A stretch of 64,000 bases of DNA from Leptospira biflexa. GTDB lineage: Bacteria > Spirochaetota > Spirochaetia > Treponematales > Rectinemataceae. This document shows positions 47,920 through 57,906 of the stretch, piece by piece. Both the position numbers and the translations under genes were made by a program. The DNA lies in NCBI GenBank assembly GCA_020721875.1, contig DYLX01000002.1, positions 80,073 to 144,072 on the forward strand, given 5' to 3'. Within the stretch, counting starts at the first letter, position 1; every line of letters begins with the position of its first letter. Below the pieces are notes generated by a model. That model was given only the letters and a program-made list of their open reading frames with translations. It did not search any database and was not told where the DNA came from.

Positions 47920-49983
47920 TTGTATACTGAATCCGTGTTTTTACGAGAATTGACGCAGAATGTCACGATTCTGAAGGGGGCAGGTCCCTCAACGATCCGC
48001 GCCCTCGCAAATTTGGGTATACATAACGTCGCAGATCTGCTGCTCCATCTCCCAAGGGATTACGAAGACCGCACTCAGCTGGTGCCTCTCTCACGGTTCT
48101 CCGAGGGAAAAGTGTACACCGCAGCACGCGTGATAGGCCACGACTGGTTCGGTTTTGGTCGAATGCGCACACTCAAGATCATCATTGCCGATGAATCGAG
48201 CGAAGCTGCCCTTTTGTGCTTTAATCGGCCCTTTCTCGAGCAGTTGGCCCCCATCGGCTCCATCATCCAAGTGTATGGTAAATTCCAGTTCAAATACGGA
48301 GAAATCCAGTCCTCGTCGTTTGAAATAAAGAGAATCGAAGGAGGGCTCATCCCTGAGTCCGAGCTTTCACCCGTCTATCCTCTCACCGAAAAATTGAATC
48401 AGACCTCGGTAAGGAAGCTTGTCGCCATTGCACTTGACAAATTCGCCTCCCACCTTGAGGATGAGCTTCCTGCGCCGTTGCGTGAAGCTCGCGAGTTTCC
48501 TCGCAAATATGAGGCGATCCGCGAGATACACTTTCCTTCGTCGTGGGAACAGGTAAAACGCGCTCACGACGCGCTCGCGTACGAAGAGCTCTTCTACTTT
48601 CAGCTCGGTATCGCGCTTCGAGTTCGATCGCGTCGGGCAAAGAAAATCGAGCGCAGACCCTGCCCGGGCGTACTGGCATCTCGCCTGAGAGAGCGTTTGC
48701 CCTACTCGCTCACCTCGGATCAAGACTCTGTGCTCGCTCAAATCCTCGACGACATGCGCAAACCTTACCCAATGGCCAGGCTCATGCAAGGCGATGTCGG
48801 CTCCGGAAAGACGATTGTAGCCCTCTTGGCTGCCCTGTACGCAGTCGAGCGCGGTGGTCAGGTGGCGATTATGGCGCCGACAGAACTTCTTGCGCGCCAG
48901 CACGCCACCATCGCGGCGCACCTCGTAGAGCCGCTCGGCGTGCGGTTGGCCTTTGTTACCGGGGCTGTGTCCAATGCAGCCAGGCCGCCTCTCCTCGCCG
49001 CCCTCCAGAGTGGCAATATCGACATCGCGATCGGCACGCACGCGCTCTTCTCCGAGGATGTCGTGTTCAAGAACCTCGAACTCGTGGTAATTGATGAGCA
49101 GCAACGCTTCGGTGTCCTCCAGCGCATTGCGCTCTACCGAAAGGGGCATATTCCCGACCTACTTATGATGACAGCCACCCCCATCCCGAGGAGCCTCGCC
49201 CTCACCTTTTTCGGCGATCTCCAGGTCTCCACCATTGAGCATCTTCCTCCCGGCCGAAAACCGGTCGTGACTCACCTTGCCCGAGAGGACCGGCGCGCAA
49301 GCGTCTACGACTTCGTTCGCCAGCGCCTCGCGGAGGGTCGGCAGGCTTATTTCGTCTATCCGGTGATATCGGGGTCTGATAAGCACGATTTGCGCGATGC
49401 CGAATCTATGGCCAACCACCTCGCGAAGGAGGTATTTCCAGAGTACAAGATCGGCCTTCTCCACTCACGCCTCAACGACGAGACAAAAATGGAGGTGATG
49501 GCGCGCTTCGCCTCGGGCGAGCTCTCAATACTCGTGGCGACCACTGTCGTCGAGGTCGGTGTCGATGTACCGAACGCCACGGTCATGGTGGTCGAACACG
49601 CGGAACGCTTTGGGCTCTCTGGCCTCCATCAGCTCCGCGGTCGCATCGGGCGAGGCGTGCATCAAGGCTACTGCTTTCTCGTGTATTCGAAAGAGCTCAG
49701 CGAAGAGGGCCGCGATAGGCTCAAGGCGCTCTACAACACTGCGGATGGCTTCGCGATTGCCGAGGAGGACCTCAAGATACGCGGACCAGGCGACATGCTT
49801 GGTATCGAGCAGTCGGGCGAGCTGCGGCTCGCGATCGCCGACATGAGGAAGGATTTTGAACTGCTAAAGCTTGCACGACACGATGCGTTTGGGATTATAG
49901 AAAGAGACCCCGCGCTCAATGAACCTGAACATGCAGTGATCGCACAGGTGCTTGCCCGTGCGAACCCCTTCTCCGAAAAATAA
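47920..49983 (+). CDS. recG: ATP-dependent DNA helicase RecG
   Basis: MQGDVGSGKTIVALLAALYA, VVIDEQQRFGVLQR, MTATPIPRSLALTFFGDL, HQLRGRIGRGVHQGYCFL. Confidence 0.94.
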   Translation: MYTESVFLRELTQNVTILKGAGPSTIRALANLGIHNVADLLLHLPRDYEDRTQLVPLSRFSEGKVYTAARVIGHDWFGFGRMRTLKIIIADESSEAALLCFNRPFLEQLAPIGSIIQVYGKFQFKYGEIQSSSFEIKRIEGGLIPESELSPVYPLTEKLNQTSVRKLVAIALDKFASHLEDELPAPLREAREFPRKYEAIREIHFPSSWEQVKRAHDALAYEELFYFQLGIALRVRSRRAKKIERRPCPGVLASRLRERLPYSLTSDQDSVLAQILDDMRKPYPMARLMQGDVGSGKTIVALLAALYAVERGGQVAIMAPTELLARQHATIAAHLVEPLGVRLAFVTGAVSNAARPPLLAALQSGNIDIAIGTHALFSEDVVFKNLELVVIDEQQRFGVLQRIALYRKGHIPDLLMMTATPIPRSLALTFFGDLQVSTIEHLPPGRKPVVTHLAREDRRASVYDFVRQRLAEGRQAYFVYPVISGSDKHDLRDAESMANHLAKEVFPEYKIGLLHSRLNDETKMEVMARFASGELSILVATTVVEVGVDVPNATVMVVEHAERFGLSGLHQLRGRIGRGVHQGYCFLVYSKELSEEGRDRLKALYNTADGFAIAEEDLKIRGPGDMLGIEQSGELRLAIADMRKDFELLKLARHDAFGIIERDPALNEPEHAVIAQVLARANPFSEK

Positions 49984-50016
49984 AGTCTATAGGATTGGTC
50001 TCGACCCGCACTTCAC

Positions 50017-50538
50017 TTAAACAATGCTGCGCTTGCGCGACTTCGGTCCGCCGTGCTGAAGCACGAGTTCAGAACAACGCATGTATTCGATGATTTTCTC
50101 GCGACGGGAGTTCGGTCCAAGCATCTTGCGCACTTTGTTGTACTTTCTACGGAGATACTGGATCGAGGGGATGCTCGTGCCGAAGTACTTGGCGAGTTCC
50201 CAGTCTCGGTGAACATAGCGGCCGTAGGAGTCCTTTCGATTGAGTTTGAGAAATTCAGCAATGTGCTCCCGCGACCATTCGATGTTCTTGCCCTGCGAGT
50301 AATCGTGGGTTTCCATGCGCCGCTTGGTACGCTCCGCTGCGCCTTCCATCTTGCGTTTTCGCCAATAGCTATTGCGGTTACGCGCGCGTATGATGTCGTC
50401 TCGAGTGTAACCGGTAGCCTCCATCCAGAGGCGTGCGAGCTTGGCTTTTTCCGCCGGTTTAAGGCGAGACTTGAGCGAATTCTCGACATATTCATCAGGC
50501 GAGGTCGATTCCAATATAAGCTTTTCAGACTTTTTCAT
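50017..50538 (-). CDS. highly basic hypothetical protein, possible nucleic-acid binding
   Basis: 173-aa ORF rich in Arg/Lys, putative HTH WELAKYFGTSIPSIQYLRRKYNKVRKML. Confidence 0.65.
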   Translation of the reverse strand: MKKSEKLILESTSPDEYVENSLKSRLKPAEKAKLARLWMEATGYTRDDIIRARNRNSYWRKRKMEGAAERTKRRMETHDYSQGKNIEWSREHIAEFLKLNRKDSYGRYVHRDWELAKYFGTSIPSIQYLRRKYNKVRKMLGPNSRREKIIEYMRCSELVLQHGGPKSRKRSIV

Positions 50539-50592
50539 ACTATAAGTATAATAAAGAGTTGCAAAAATTCAAGTAATTGGCGTTATTTCATT

Positions 50593-52017
50593 TCAATCGC
50601 GGCGGAACGCAATTGCTTCCCATCCTTTTTTACGCTCAGTGTGAGGTATTCGCGAGAAACCGCTGGGTCGCTGGCGGGCGGCTCGGTCGATTGCCGTGCT
50701 CTCGGCCGCGATGATAAACACGCCTCCTCGCTTGAGGGTGCGTTCGGCGAGAAGCCAGTAGCGGCTCGAGGCATCGAAACGGGGAATATCTTCGAGAGAG
50801 AGAATGATCGCGTCCACGCTGTGCGGTTTGAGGTTGGACAACGCGGTCGTAGCATCTCCGGCGGGAGCATTTTTAAGTGGTAATGGGGGTTCGAGGCTGC
50901 GGACAACCTTCATTGGGCCTGTGCTCGACTGCCCGCACTCCAGGTTGTGGCTCGCCGCGATGAGGGCGAGCGTGTCGTGTGAGTGGAGGACGATCTCTTC
51001 AGGGCCGAGCATGTCACGCGCCCAGAGTGCCGCGATACCAACGCCCGGTTCGATCACGAGGGCTCGGCGCACGAGGAGACCAGCGAGCGCCTTGCACGAA
51101 AGTTCAAGCGCGCAGATGGTGGCGTACGAGGGCTTGTCGAACTCGGGAAGGCCTTGAACGCCTTCCCACGCAAGGTTGGTGTTGGCGATGGTGCGTGTAA
51201 CATGTGATCGAAGGTAAGGGGAGAGCCAGTTTTTCGCTGCTGAAGCGCCAGGCGAGACGTCTGGCGCGCGCGCCTCTGACGCGAAGCGTAGGTGAGCAGA
51301 AATAAGAGGCGCGCGCGCCACACACACCATGTGGTTTTTCGTCGAGACTGTCCTCTCCACGGTGAATCCGGCGGACGAGCACCAGGCACGCGCGCTTTCC
51401 GCGAGTGGTGTCACGATGACAAAGGCGAAGGTTCCACCTGGATTGAGGAGCGATTCGCGAACGAAGGCAAAATAATGCTCGAGAAGCTTTGGCCCCGCCT
51501 TTGCGGGTAGATTCGACACGACCGCGTCGTAGGGACCGCGTGGGTCGGGCTCGCCAAGGGCGCCTGGCTCCGCCACAGGGGGATCAGCGACTCTGGTGAG
51601 GCACTTTACCTTCGCGAAATTACGTGTGCGGCAGGTTGAAAGCTCTTCGCCGTCGAGTCCAAAGAGGCGTGCGCCTAAACCGTTTCTGGCTGCATTCCGG
51701 GCGGAAAATGCGACGGCGCGAAAATCGCGGTCGCGCATCACCACGTCCATTTCGGGGCATGAGGCGGCAAGGCTCACCCCAATGATGCCAGTGCCGCACC
51801 CCTCATCAAGCAGGCGCTTGGCACCCATGATTCCTGGATCGGAAGCAATCTCTTTAAGAAGAAAACGCGTTCCCGCGTCGATGTCGTAAGATGAAAAGAG
51901 GGCGTGCGACAGATCGAACTTGAGCCGCGCTCCCCTATAGGCAAAATCGACGGTTTTATTGACGAGAGGATCGAGGGGGCATCCCTGATTCTCGGTTTCA
52001 GTCGTTGACACGCTCAA
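50593..52017 (-). CDS. two-domain class I SAM methyltransferase-like protein
   Basis: RLLDEGCGTGIIGVSLAASCPEMDVVMRD, YDAVVSNLPAKAGPKLLEHYF; second degenerate Rossmann-like half. Confidence 0.7.
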   Translation of the reverse strand: MSVSTTETENQGCPLDPLVNKTVDFAYRGARLKFDLSHALFSSYDIDAGTRFLLKEIASDPGIMGAKRLLDEGCGTGIIGVSLAASCPEMDVVMRDRDFRAVAFSARNAARNGLGARLFGLDGEELSTCRTRNFAKVKCLTRVADPPVAEPGALGEPDPRGPYDAVVSNLPAKAGPKLLEHYFAFVRESLLNPGGTFAFVIVTPLAESARAWCSSAGFTVERTVSTKNHMVCVARAPLISAHLRFASEARAPDVSPGASAAKNWLSPYLRSHVTRTIANTNLAWEGVQGLPEFDKPSYATICALELSCKALAGLLVRRALVIEPGVGIAALWARDMLGPEEIVLHSHDTLALIAASHNLECGQSSTGPMKVVRSLEPPLPLKNAPAGDATTALSNLKPHSVDAIILSLEDIPRFDASSRYWLLAERTLKRGGVFIIAAESTAIDRAARQRPSGFSRIPHTERKKGWEAIAFRRD

Positions 52018-52561
52018 CGTACTCGTTGGTCTCCGTGTTGATGAGGATCTTCTCCCCCTGCTTGATGAAGAGGGGCACGCGAACCACGAGGCCGGTCTCG
52101 GTTGTTACAGGCTTGGTGGCACCGGAGACGGTGTCGCCACGCACATAGTTTTCGCTCTCGACGACAGTAAAGACCATCTTGTAAGGAATCTTGATGTCGA
52201 TGGGCTCATTCTCCCACATGACAAGGGTATAGGTTTCACCCTCTTTGAGGTACGGGCCTTTGTCTTCGTGTGCGGCGATGGAGACGCCAAACTGTTCGAA
52301 GCTCTCGTTGTTCATGAACATGTAATTCTCGCCGTCGGAGTATTGGTACTGGCAGTCCACCAGATCGACCTGTGCATCTTCAACGAAATCCGCTGTCTTG
52401 ATCGTCTGCGTGATCACGTTACCGTTTTTGAGATTCTTGGCCCGCACGCGCGCAAAGGCAGACCCTTTGCCGGGGTTCACAAATTCACGCTCGACCACGA
52501 TGTGCGGCGTTCCATTGACGAGAAGGCATGTTCCGATTCCGATATCTCCACCACGAACCAT
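51998..52561 (-). CDS. efp: translation elongation factor P
   Basis: VEREFVNPGKGSAFARVRAKNLKNGNVI (modifiable Lys in PGKG); GLVVRVPLFIKQGEKILINTETNEYVER. Confidence 0.93.
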   Translation of the reverse strand: MVRGGDIGIGTCLLVNGTPHIVVEREFVNPGKGSAFARVRAKNLKNGNVITQTIKTADFVEDAQVDLVDCQYQYSDGENYMFMNNESFEQFGVSIAAHEDKGPYLKEGETYTLVMWENEPIDIKIPYKMVFTVVESENYVRGDTVSGATKPVTTETGLVVRVPLFIKQGEKILINTETNEYVERVND

Positions 52562-52647
52562 ACATTGTTCCTCGATAAAGAAAGAATTGAGTCGGGCTAT
52601 ACTAGCGCGGAATATGGTTGAATGTAAAGACTGAAGGGTTTTCGGAC

Positions 52648-52671
52648 CTCGGCGCTTTGCGTAGCGCCGAG
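52648..52671 (-). other. strong hairpin without U-tract between epmA and efp
   Basis: CTCGGCGCT-ttgcgt-AGCGCCGAG perfect 9-bp stem starting one base beyond the epmA stop. Confidence 0.8.
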
Positions 52672-52672
52672 T

Positions 52673-53656
52673 CTACCGCGAGAAAAATGTCTCAAAGGGA
52701 AAAAGCATTACCTCGTCGATTCGCTTTTTTCCGAGCAGCACCATCATAAGGCGTTCAAAGCCGATCGCCACCCCCGAACAGGGCGGAAAATGTTCAAAAA
52801 CCGAAGCGTAGCCGCTGTCCACTGCGTGCGGTACGAGTGCTTTCGCCTTTTTCGCCGTCTGCGAGCCGAAGTAAGCGCGTACCGCGCCGGGGTCCGCCAT
52901 CTCCGTGAAACAGTTGGCGATCTCGATACCATCGGTGTAGAGCTCCCAGCGCTCCTTGTAGGCCGTGCCGGGGATGTCCGCGGCGAGGCACTCCACGCCG
53001 GATGGATACTGGTCGAGCACGAGCGGCCTATCCCGAGGGAGAGCCGGCTCGACGAGGCTCAAAAAGAGGATGTTGAATGCGTCTTCCCATGCCGCGTTTT
53101 TCGATACAATAAGTCCGCGCTCGCGGCAGGCAGCGCGCATGGCTTCAGGTTCCGAGAGACCTCCCAGGTCGGCGCGGGCAAACTCACTCCAAGCCTCAGC
53201 CATGCTCATCACTCTGAAGGGAGGACGGGCGCGTTCCGGCGTCTCGGGCAGGGCAAGTGCGTCGAAGAGCTCTTCGGTGAGGCGGATATTGTCGATCCGC
53301 GAGCGACCGACGCTATAGTACTCAAGCATGGTGAATTCGGGGCTATGGATGGGCGAAATGGATTCGGCATTCCGCCAGGCTTTGCAGAGCTGAAAGACAC
53401 TCTGCTCTGTTTGGGCGATGACGCGCTTCATCCAAATTTCGGGCGAGGGAATGAGATAGAGGGGTCTGCGCGGTTCTCGGGGGTGGACATACTCTGTCGC
53501 AAACACTTCGAGGCAGGACTCAGGGATAAGCGAGGGAGCGAGCGCGGGGGTGTCGGTCTCGAGGTAGCCGCGCGCGAGGAAAAAATCGCGGGTAAGGGTG
53601 ACCATGCGCGAGCGGGCGCGCATCATTTCGGGATTCATAGGGTGAAAGTATAACAA
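52673..53656 (-). CDS. epmA: EF-P lysine aminoacylase (EpmA/GenX, LysRS paralogue)
   Basis: FFLARGYLETDTPALAPSLIPE, LIPSPEIWMKRVIA, ECLAADIPGTAYKERWELYTDGIEIANCFTEM, CSGVAIGFERLMMVLLGKKRIDEVMLFPF; adjacent to efp. Confidence 0.88.
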   Translation of the reverse strand: MLYFHPMNPEMMRARSRMVTLTRDFFLARGYLETDTPALAPSLIPESCLEVFATEYVHPREPRRPLYLIPSPEIWMKRVIAQTEQSVFQLCKAWRNAESISPIHSPEFTMLEYYSVGRSRIDNIRLTEELFDALALPETPERARPPFRVMSMAEAWSEFARADLGGLSEPEAMRAACRERGLIVSKNAAWEDAFNILFLSLVEPALPRDRPLVLDQYPSGVECLAADIPGTAYKERWELYTDGIEIANCFTEMADPGAVRAYFGSQTAKKAKALVPHAVDSGYASVFEHFPPCSGVAIGFERLMMVLLGKKRIDEVMLFPFETFFSR

Positions 53657-53697
53657 TCTATCGTTGGTTCATGAACGGGGAAGCACGTCCCTGACCC

Positions 53698-54897
53698 CTA
53701 TCTAGTTTCGATAGGCTTTCCCGATGCGACTCTCGACGCGACTCTCGATGCGTTGCGCTTGAGCGCGGTGATCGATATCCAACGCTGATCGAGGGCTGAG
53801 GTTTTGAGGGAAGCCTTAAGCGCACTCGACTCCATCATTGCAAGTGCGGTCGCATCAAAGCTGCCTCCAATTTTGCCCCTTCGAACTTTCGCGGCTGGAT
53901 CAGGTACAAAGTGCGGGCAGGCCTCAAGGCAAATATCGCAGCCGTAAAACTGGTCGCTCCAGGCCTTATTGATAAATTCAGGGAGAATACCTTCAATCGA
54001 GGTGTAGTGCTGGATGCATCTAAAGCGCGCGAAGGAAGGAAAAGCCTCTGAGGGCGCGGATGGGTTAGCGGTTTCCACGAGTGTTCCAGAGAGTGCTCCA
54101 GTTGGGCAGGCTTCGACGCAGCGGGTGCAGGATGCGCAGAGCTCAAGAGCGGCGCGTGGTGGCCTTCTCGGTTCATAGACTGCAGGCGGCACATCGAAGG
54201 GAAGGAACATGAGACCGAGAACGACCGCGCTAGACCAGCGAGGTGCCTGCGCACACGTGCTTGCTCCCCCATTCTCGAGCGCATCGCTCCGCTCGGCGAT
54301 AAGCAGACTATTGCGGCCTATGGTTCCGAGCCCCGCTGTCACAGCGAGCGCCTTCTCCGGAAAACGCGAGTTCACGAACCGGTGCCAGCACTTCGCGGGC
54401 ATCTGGGGAAAACCCTCAGCGACCATTTCGCAGGCGGTCTTTTTAGCGCAGACCGCGAGTCGGTCGAGAACTTCGCGGTACCAGTTTCCCCTCGCAAAGC
54501 GACCCACTCTCGCGACTGGCTGTCCTGGCACTGGCGCAGGAAGTCTTGGAAGGCCTTGACTCTTGTCCAGCGCGCTCGCGGCTTCGCCCTCGAGTTCCAC
54601 ATCGGGCGCGTATCTAAGCGCGACCACGAGCATCGCGCCTTGCTCGTCGAGCGCGTACCGTGTGCGGAGCGCCTCGAGAGCGCTGCTTTTTCGTGCTTCC
54701 GCTGCCGTGGCCTCAAAGGCGTCGGTTCCTTCTTCCTGTGCGGGTCCTCGCGCGCTCAGCACGGCAATCCACTCATCCCTCGAGAGCAGCGCGTATGAGA
54801 AGAAGCCCTGCTCGGCCACATGCGAAAGGAGCCGGCGCACAATACGCGCACCGGCTCCATCATCGAGTTCAAGATACTTGGATTTGCGGACGTTCAT
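53698..54897 (-). CDS. QueG-like epoxyqueuosine reductase / 4Fe-4S protein
   Basis: GLGTIGRNSLLI, CASCTRCVEACPTGAL, CDICLEACPHF. Confidence 0.78.
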   Translation of the reverse strand: MNVRKSKYLELDDGAGARIVRRLLSHVAEQGFFSYALLSRDEWIAVLSARGPAQEEGTDAFEATAAEARKSSALEALRTRYALDEQGAMLVVALRYAPDVELEGEAASALDKSQGLPRLPAPVPGQPVARVGRFARGNWYREVLDRLAVCAKKTACEMVAEGFPQMPAKCWHRFVNSRFPEKALAVTAGLGTIGRNSLLIAERSDALENGGASTCAQAPRWSSAVVLGLMFLPFDVPPAVYEPRRPPRAALELCASCTRCVEACPTGALSGTLVETANPSAPSEAFPSFARFRCIQHYTSIEGILPEFINKAWSDQFYGCDICLEACPHFVPDPAAKVRRGKIGGSFDATALAMMESSALKASLKTSALDQRWISITALKRNASRVASRVASGKPIETR

Positions 54898-54900
54898 GTT

Positions 54901-56184
54901 TCAGGGCAGCGGGAAGCGAGCGGTAAGAGCGAGGACTTCGCGTTTTACACGCGCGATGACCTGTGTATCGCCCTTGGACTTCAGTACATCCATGATATAA
55001 GTCGCGATACTCTCCATCTCTTTAAGGCCCATGCCGCGGGTCGTGACCGCGGGTGTGCCCACACGGATGCCGCTTGTTATAAAGGGGCTTTTTTTGTCGA
55101 AGGGAATGCCGTTTTTATTAACCGTGATGTTCGCCTCGTCGAGCCACTTTTCGGCATCGCGCCCCGTGATCCCGAGTGGTGTTAGGTCGACAAGCATAAG
55201 GTGGTTGTCGGTACCGCCTGACACGATACGTGCGCCGCCTGAAGTCAGCGCCGCCGCCATCACCTTCGCGTTGGTGAGTACCCTGTCGATATACTCGGCA
55301 AAACCTGGCTCGAGCGCTTCCTTAAATGCGACAGCCTTGCCCGCGATCACATGCATCAGCGGCCCCCCCTGGATTCCTGGCATGATCATGCTGTCGATCA
55401 CCTCGGACCACTTGCGCAGCGCGTCGCCCTTCGGCGTCATAATGCCGCGATTGTTCTCTTTGTCGCGCCCCACAAAGATCATGCCGCCGCGCGGACCGCG
55501 CAGAGTTTTGTGGGTCGTGGTCGTGGTAAAATCTGCAACAGGAATCGGACTCGGATGCCGCCCCACGGCGACAATGCCCGCGATATGCGCCATGTCGACC
55601 ATGAGGTAAGCACCTACCTCGTCTGCGATTTTTCGGAATGCGTCGAAGTCGATGATCCGGGAGTATGCGCTTGCGCCCGCAATGATGATCTTCGGCCTGT
55701 GTTCGCGCGCCAGGGCGGCGACCTGATCGTAGTCGATGGTCTCCGTATCGGGGTTCACCCCATAGCTTACGACTTTGTAAAATTTTCCTGAGAAGGAGAC
55801 CGGCGCGCCGTGGGTTAGGTGCCCTCCATGCGCGAGGCCCATGCCCATAATGGTGTCGCCGGGGTTTACTGTGGCAAAGAGTACGCCCATGTTTGCTTGA
55901 CTTCCGGAATGGGGCTGAACGTTCGCGTGGTCAGATCCGAAGAGTTTTTTCGCGCGGTCGCGTGCGAGGTTCTCGGCGATGTCCACAAATTCGCATCCAC
56001 CGTAGTAACGTTTGCCGGGATATCCCTCGGCATACTTATTGGTGAGCTCGGAGCCGACAGCTTCCATCACCGCTCTAGATGTATAATTCTCGCTCGCGAT
56101 GAGTTCGATCTTGTCGCGCTGGCGAGCGCGCTCCGCCTCCATCGCCGCGAAAAGTTCCGGATCAAAGGACTGAATATACGACAT
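54901..56184 (-). CDS. glyA: serine hydroxymethyltransferase
   Basis: [67 protein letters not shown]. Confidence 0.95.
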   Translation of the reverse strand: MSYIQSFDPELFAAMEAERARQRDKIELIASENYTSRAVMEAVGSELTNKYAEGYPGKRYYGGCEFVDIAENLARDRAKKLFGSDHANVQPHSGSQANMGVLFATVNPGDTIMGMGLAHGGHLTHGAPVSFSGKFYKVVSYGVNPDTETIDYDQVAALAREHRPKIIIAGASAYSRIIDFDAFRKIADEVGAYLMVDMAHIAGIVAVGRHPSPIPVADFTTTTTHKTLRGPRGGMIFVGRDKENNRGIMTPKGDALRKWSEVIDSMIMPGIQGGPLMHVIAGKAVAFKEALEPGFAEYIDRVLTNAKVMAAALTSGGARIVSGGTDNHLMLVDLTPLGITGRDAEKWLDEANITVNKNGIPFDKKSPFITSGIRVGTPAVTTRGMGLKEMESIATYIMDVLKSKGDTQVIARVKREVLALTARFPLP

Positions 56185-56259
56185 ATCTCCTCCCGGGGTT
56201 ATTCTAGCACACAGACCATTACGATTACTACAAATGGCGGCCATGCACGGCTCTGTCTT

Positions 56260-57903
56260 TCATGGTTTTGGTGTCAGCGCGGCCGGCTCTTCGCGCCTTG
56301 GCACGCTCCAGGTTGAAGAATAATTGACCCCATACGCGACTTCATCGTAATCGAAAAGCGACCATGGAACGCTCGACTTTTTCACCGCTCCCGGCTGTAC
56401 CGGCGGAAGCGCGTGGTAGCCCACAGCCATCTCGATATGTCGGTCATCGATTCCGCGATAGTACATAAGACGGTCGGGAAAACCGCCTGAGAATCCTTGC
56501 GGGCTCTTTCCTGTTGCCAGCGCAGGATCAAAGGGGATCCAGCCTATGCCGAGCAAAAAATACTTAGCCCAGTAGTGCGGGATGAGCGAAGAGCCCTCTC
56601 CAACTAAAAAGCCGGATACAGGGACACTAGGGATATCGAGCGCGCGCAGCACGGCACAATCCAAGAGGGCAAGCGCCCTTATATCGCCAGTTTTCGAACT
56701 CAGCGCGGCGCGCGGATCGCCTATGGTCGCATTCAGTTTAAAATTTGAAAACACCCACTGCGAAGCGAGTGCGATCTGACGGTATGTGTTCTTATCCTTT
56801 TTGCGGATTGTTGCGGCAGCAGCGATGATCTGAGGTTCACTGGAGGGCACAAGAGCGTCCGCGACAAGGTATGGTGCCAAGAAACGCGGCGCTGTCGCGC
56901 CAAGAGACTGAATCGAACCAGTCGCGATATCGGCCTTTGCAGCTGAGACTTCGATAGTGTATCTCCGCACGATTTCCACCGATCGCGCTCCTAGATGCGC
57001 CGGATTGAACTTGAACTCCTGCCACGCGTCCGAACTCGCCCCACGTTGATCCAATCCCTGCACAATTTCGATCGAAACACTCTGCTGTTTCGACGTCACG
57101 GGAATAGGCATAAATATCGAGATATTCCCGTCCGGCGCGACACCGCCGACCCTTAGACTCACTGAATCGCTGAGGGTGTACGAGGCCGCGTCCCCGTTCT
57201 GGATCCGGCCCGGCGCACGCGAGAGCGAGATCGGATAGGTATTTGAGCTTCCGCTTTTTGTTCGAACGAAGATGTACCCATTTTCCACCCCCGAAGGAAT
57301 CCTCACCTCGATCGAGGTGTCGCTCCAGCGCTCTACGAGGAGATCTCCAGACCCAACCTTGATAAAATTGGCGGAATCCTCAGTGTCGAGTGTCGAGATT
57401 GATGGTACCTTCGAAAAGTAAAGCGACGAGTCCGGATCGGGATCGCCGAAATGCGAACCTCGAAGCGCGATCAATTTCCCAATCAAAAGCCCCGACGAGG
57501 GCACTACACTCGCGATATTCGGGTGGAACTCAAGCGCCTCTCGAGGTGTCGCAGCAAGCGGCACTCTCGACATATCGGCAATCATGAGGGGATTCGAAAC
57601 GAGCCCCAAGGCTGTTCGCACCTGAACACCGGCCTGATCGATGTTGTTCGGCATATGGAATGAGATGAAATCAGGGCTCCACACGTGAATCGAGTGCGCC
57701 TGAAGTGGAATCCCATCGAAGAGGAGCGCGCCGGGAGCGCGTCCGAAGTTACGACCGACGACCGAGACTATATCGTTGGGCTTTGGTGTCGAAGGGTCTA
57801 TCGCGCTCAGTTCAGGATTGAAGATGGTAAGCAGAAGAAGAGCGCCACCGGCAAGAGTCAAAATCGCAAGCACCCCTGCGATAAGTATCGGTCGCCGCTT
57901 CAT
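56260..57903 (-). CDS. IPT/TIG-like and transglutaminase-like domain protein (apparently lacking catalytic Cys)
   Basis: N-terminal TM; two TIG-like repeats (LSAIDPSTPKPNDIVSVVGRNFG; IASVVPSSGLLIGKLIALRGSHFGD); ALSSKTGDIRALALLDCAVLRALDIPSVPVSGFLV...HYWAKYFLLGIGWIPFDPA. Confidence 0.7.
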   Translation of the reverse strand: MKRRPILIAGVLAILTLAGGALLLLTIFNPELSAIDPSTPKPNDIVSVVGRNFGRAPGALLFDGIPLQAHSIHVWSPDFISFHMPNNIDQAGVQVRTALGLVSNPLMIADMSRVPLAATPREALEFHPNIASVVPSSGLLIGKLIALRGSHFGDPDPDSSLYFSKVPSISTLDTEDSANFIKVGSGDLLVERWSDTSIEVRIPSGVENGYIFVRTKSGSSNTYPISLSRAPGRIQNGDAASYTLSDSVSLRVGGVAPDGNISIFMPIPVTSKQQSVSIEIVQGLDQRGASSDAWQEFKFNPAHLGARSVEIVRRYTIEVSAAKADIATGSIQSLGATAPRFLAPYLVADALVPSSEPQIIAAAATIRKKDKNTYRQIALASQWVFSNFKLNATIGDPRAALSSKTGDIRALALLDCAVLRALDIPSVPVSGFLVGEGSSLIPHYWAKYFLLGIGWIPFDPALATGKSPQGFSGGFPDRLMYYRGIDDRHIEMAVGYHALPPVQPGAVKKSSVPWSLFDYDEVAYGVNYSSTWSVPRREEPAALTPKP

Positions 57904-57906
57904 CGA

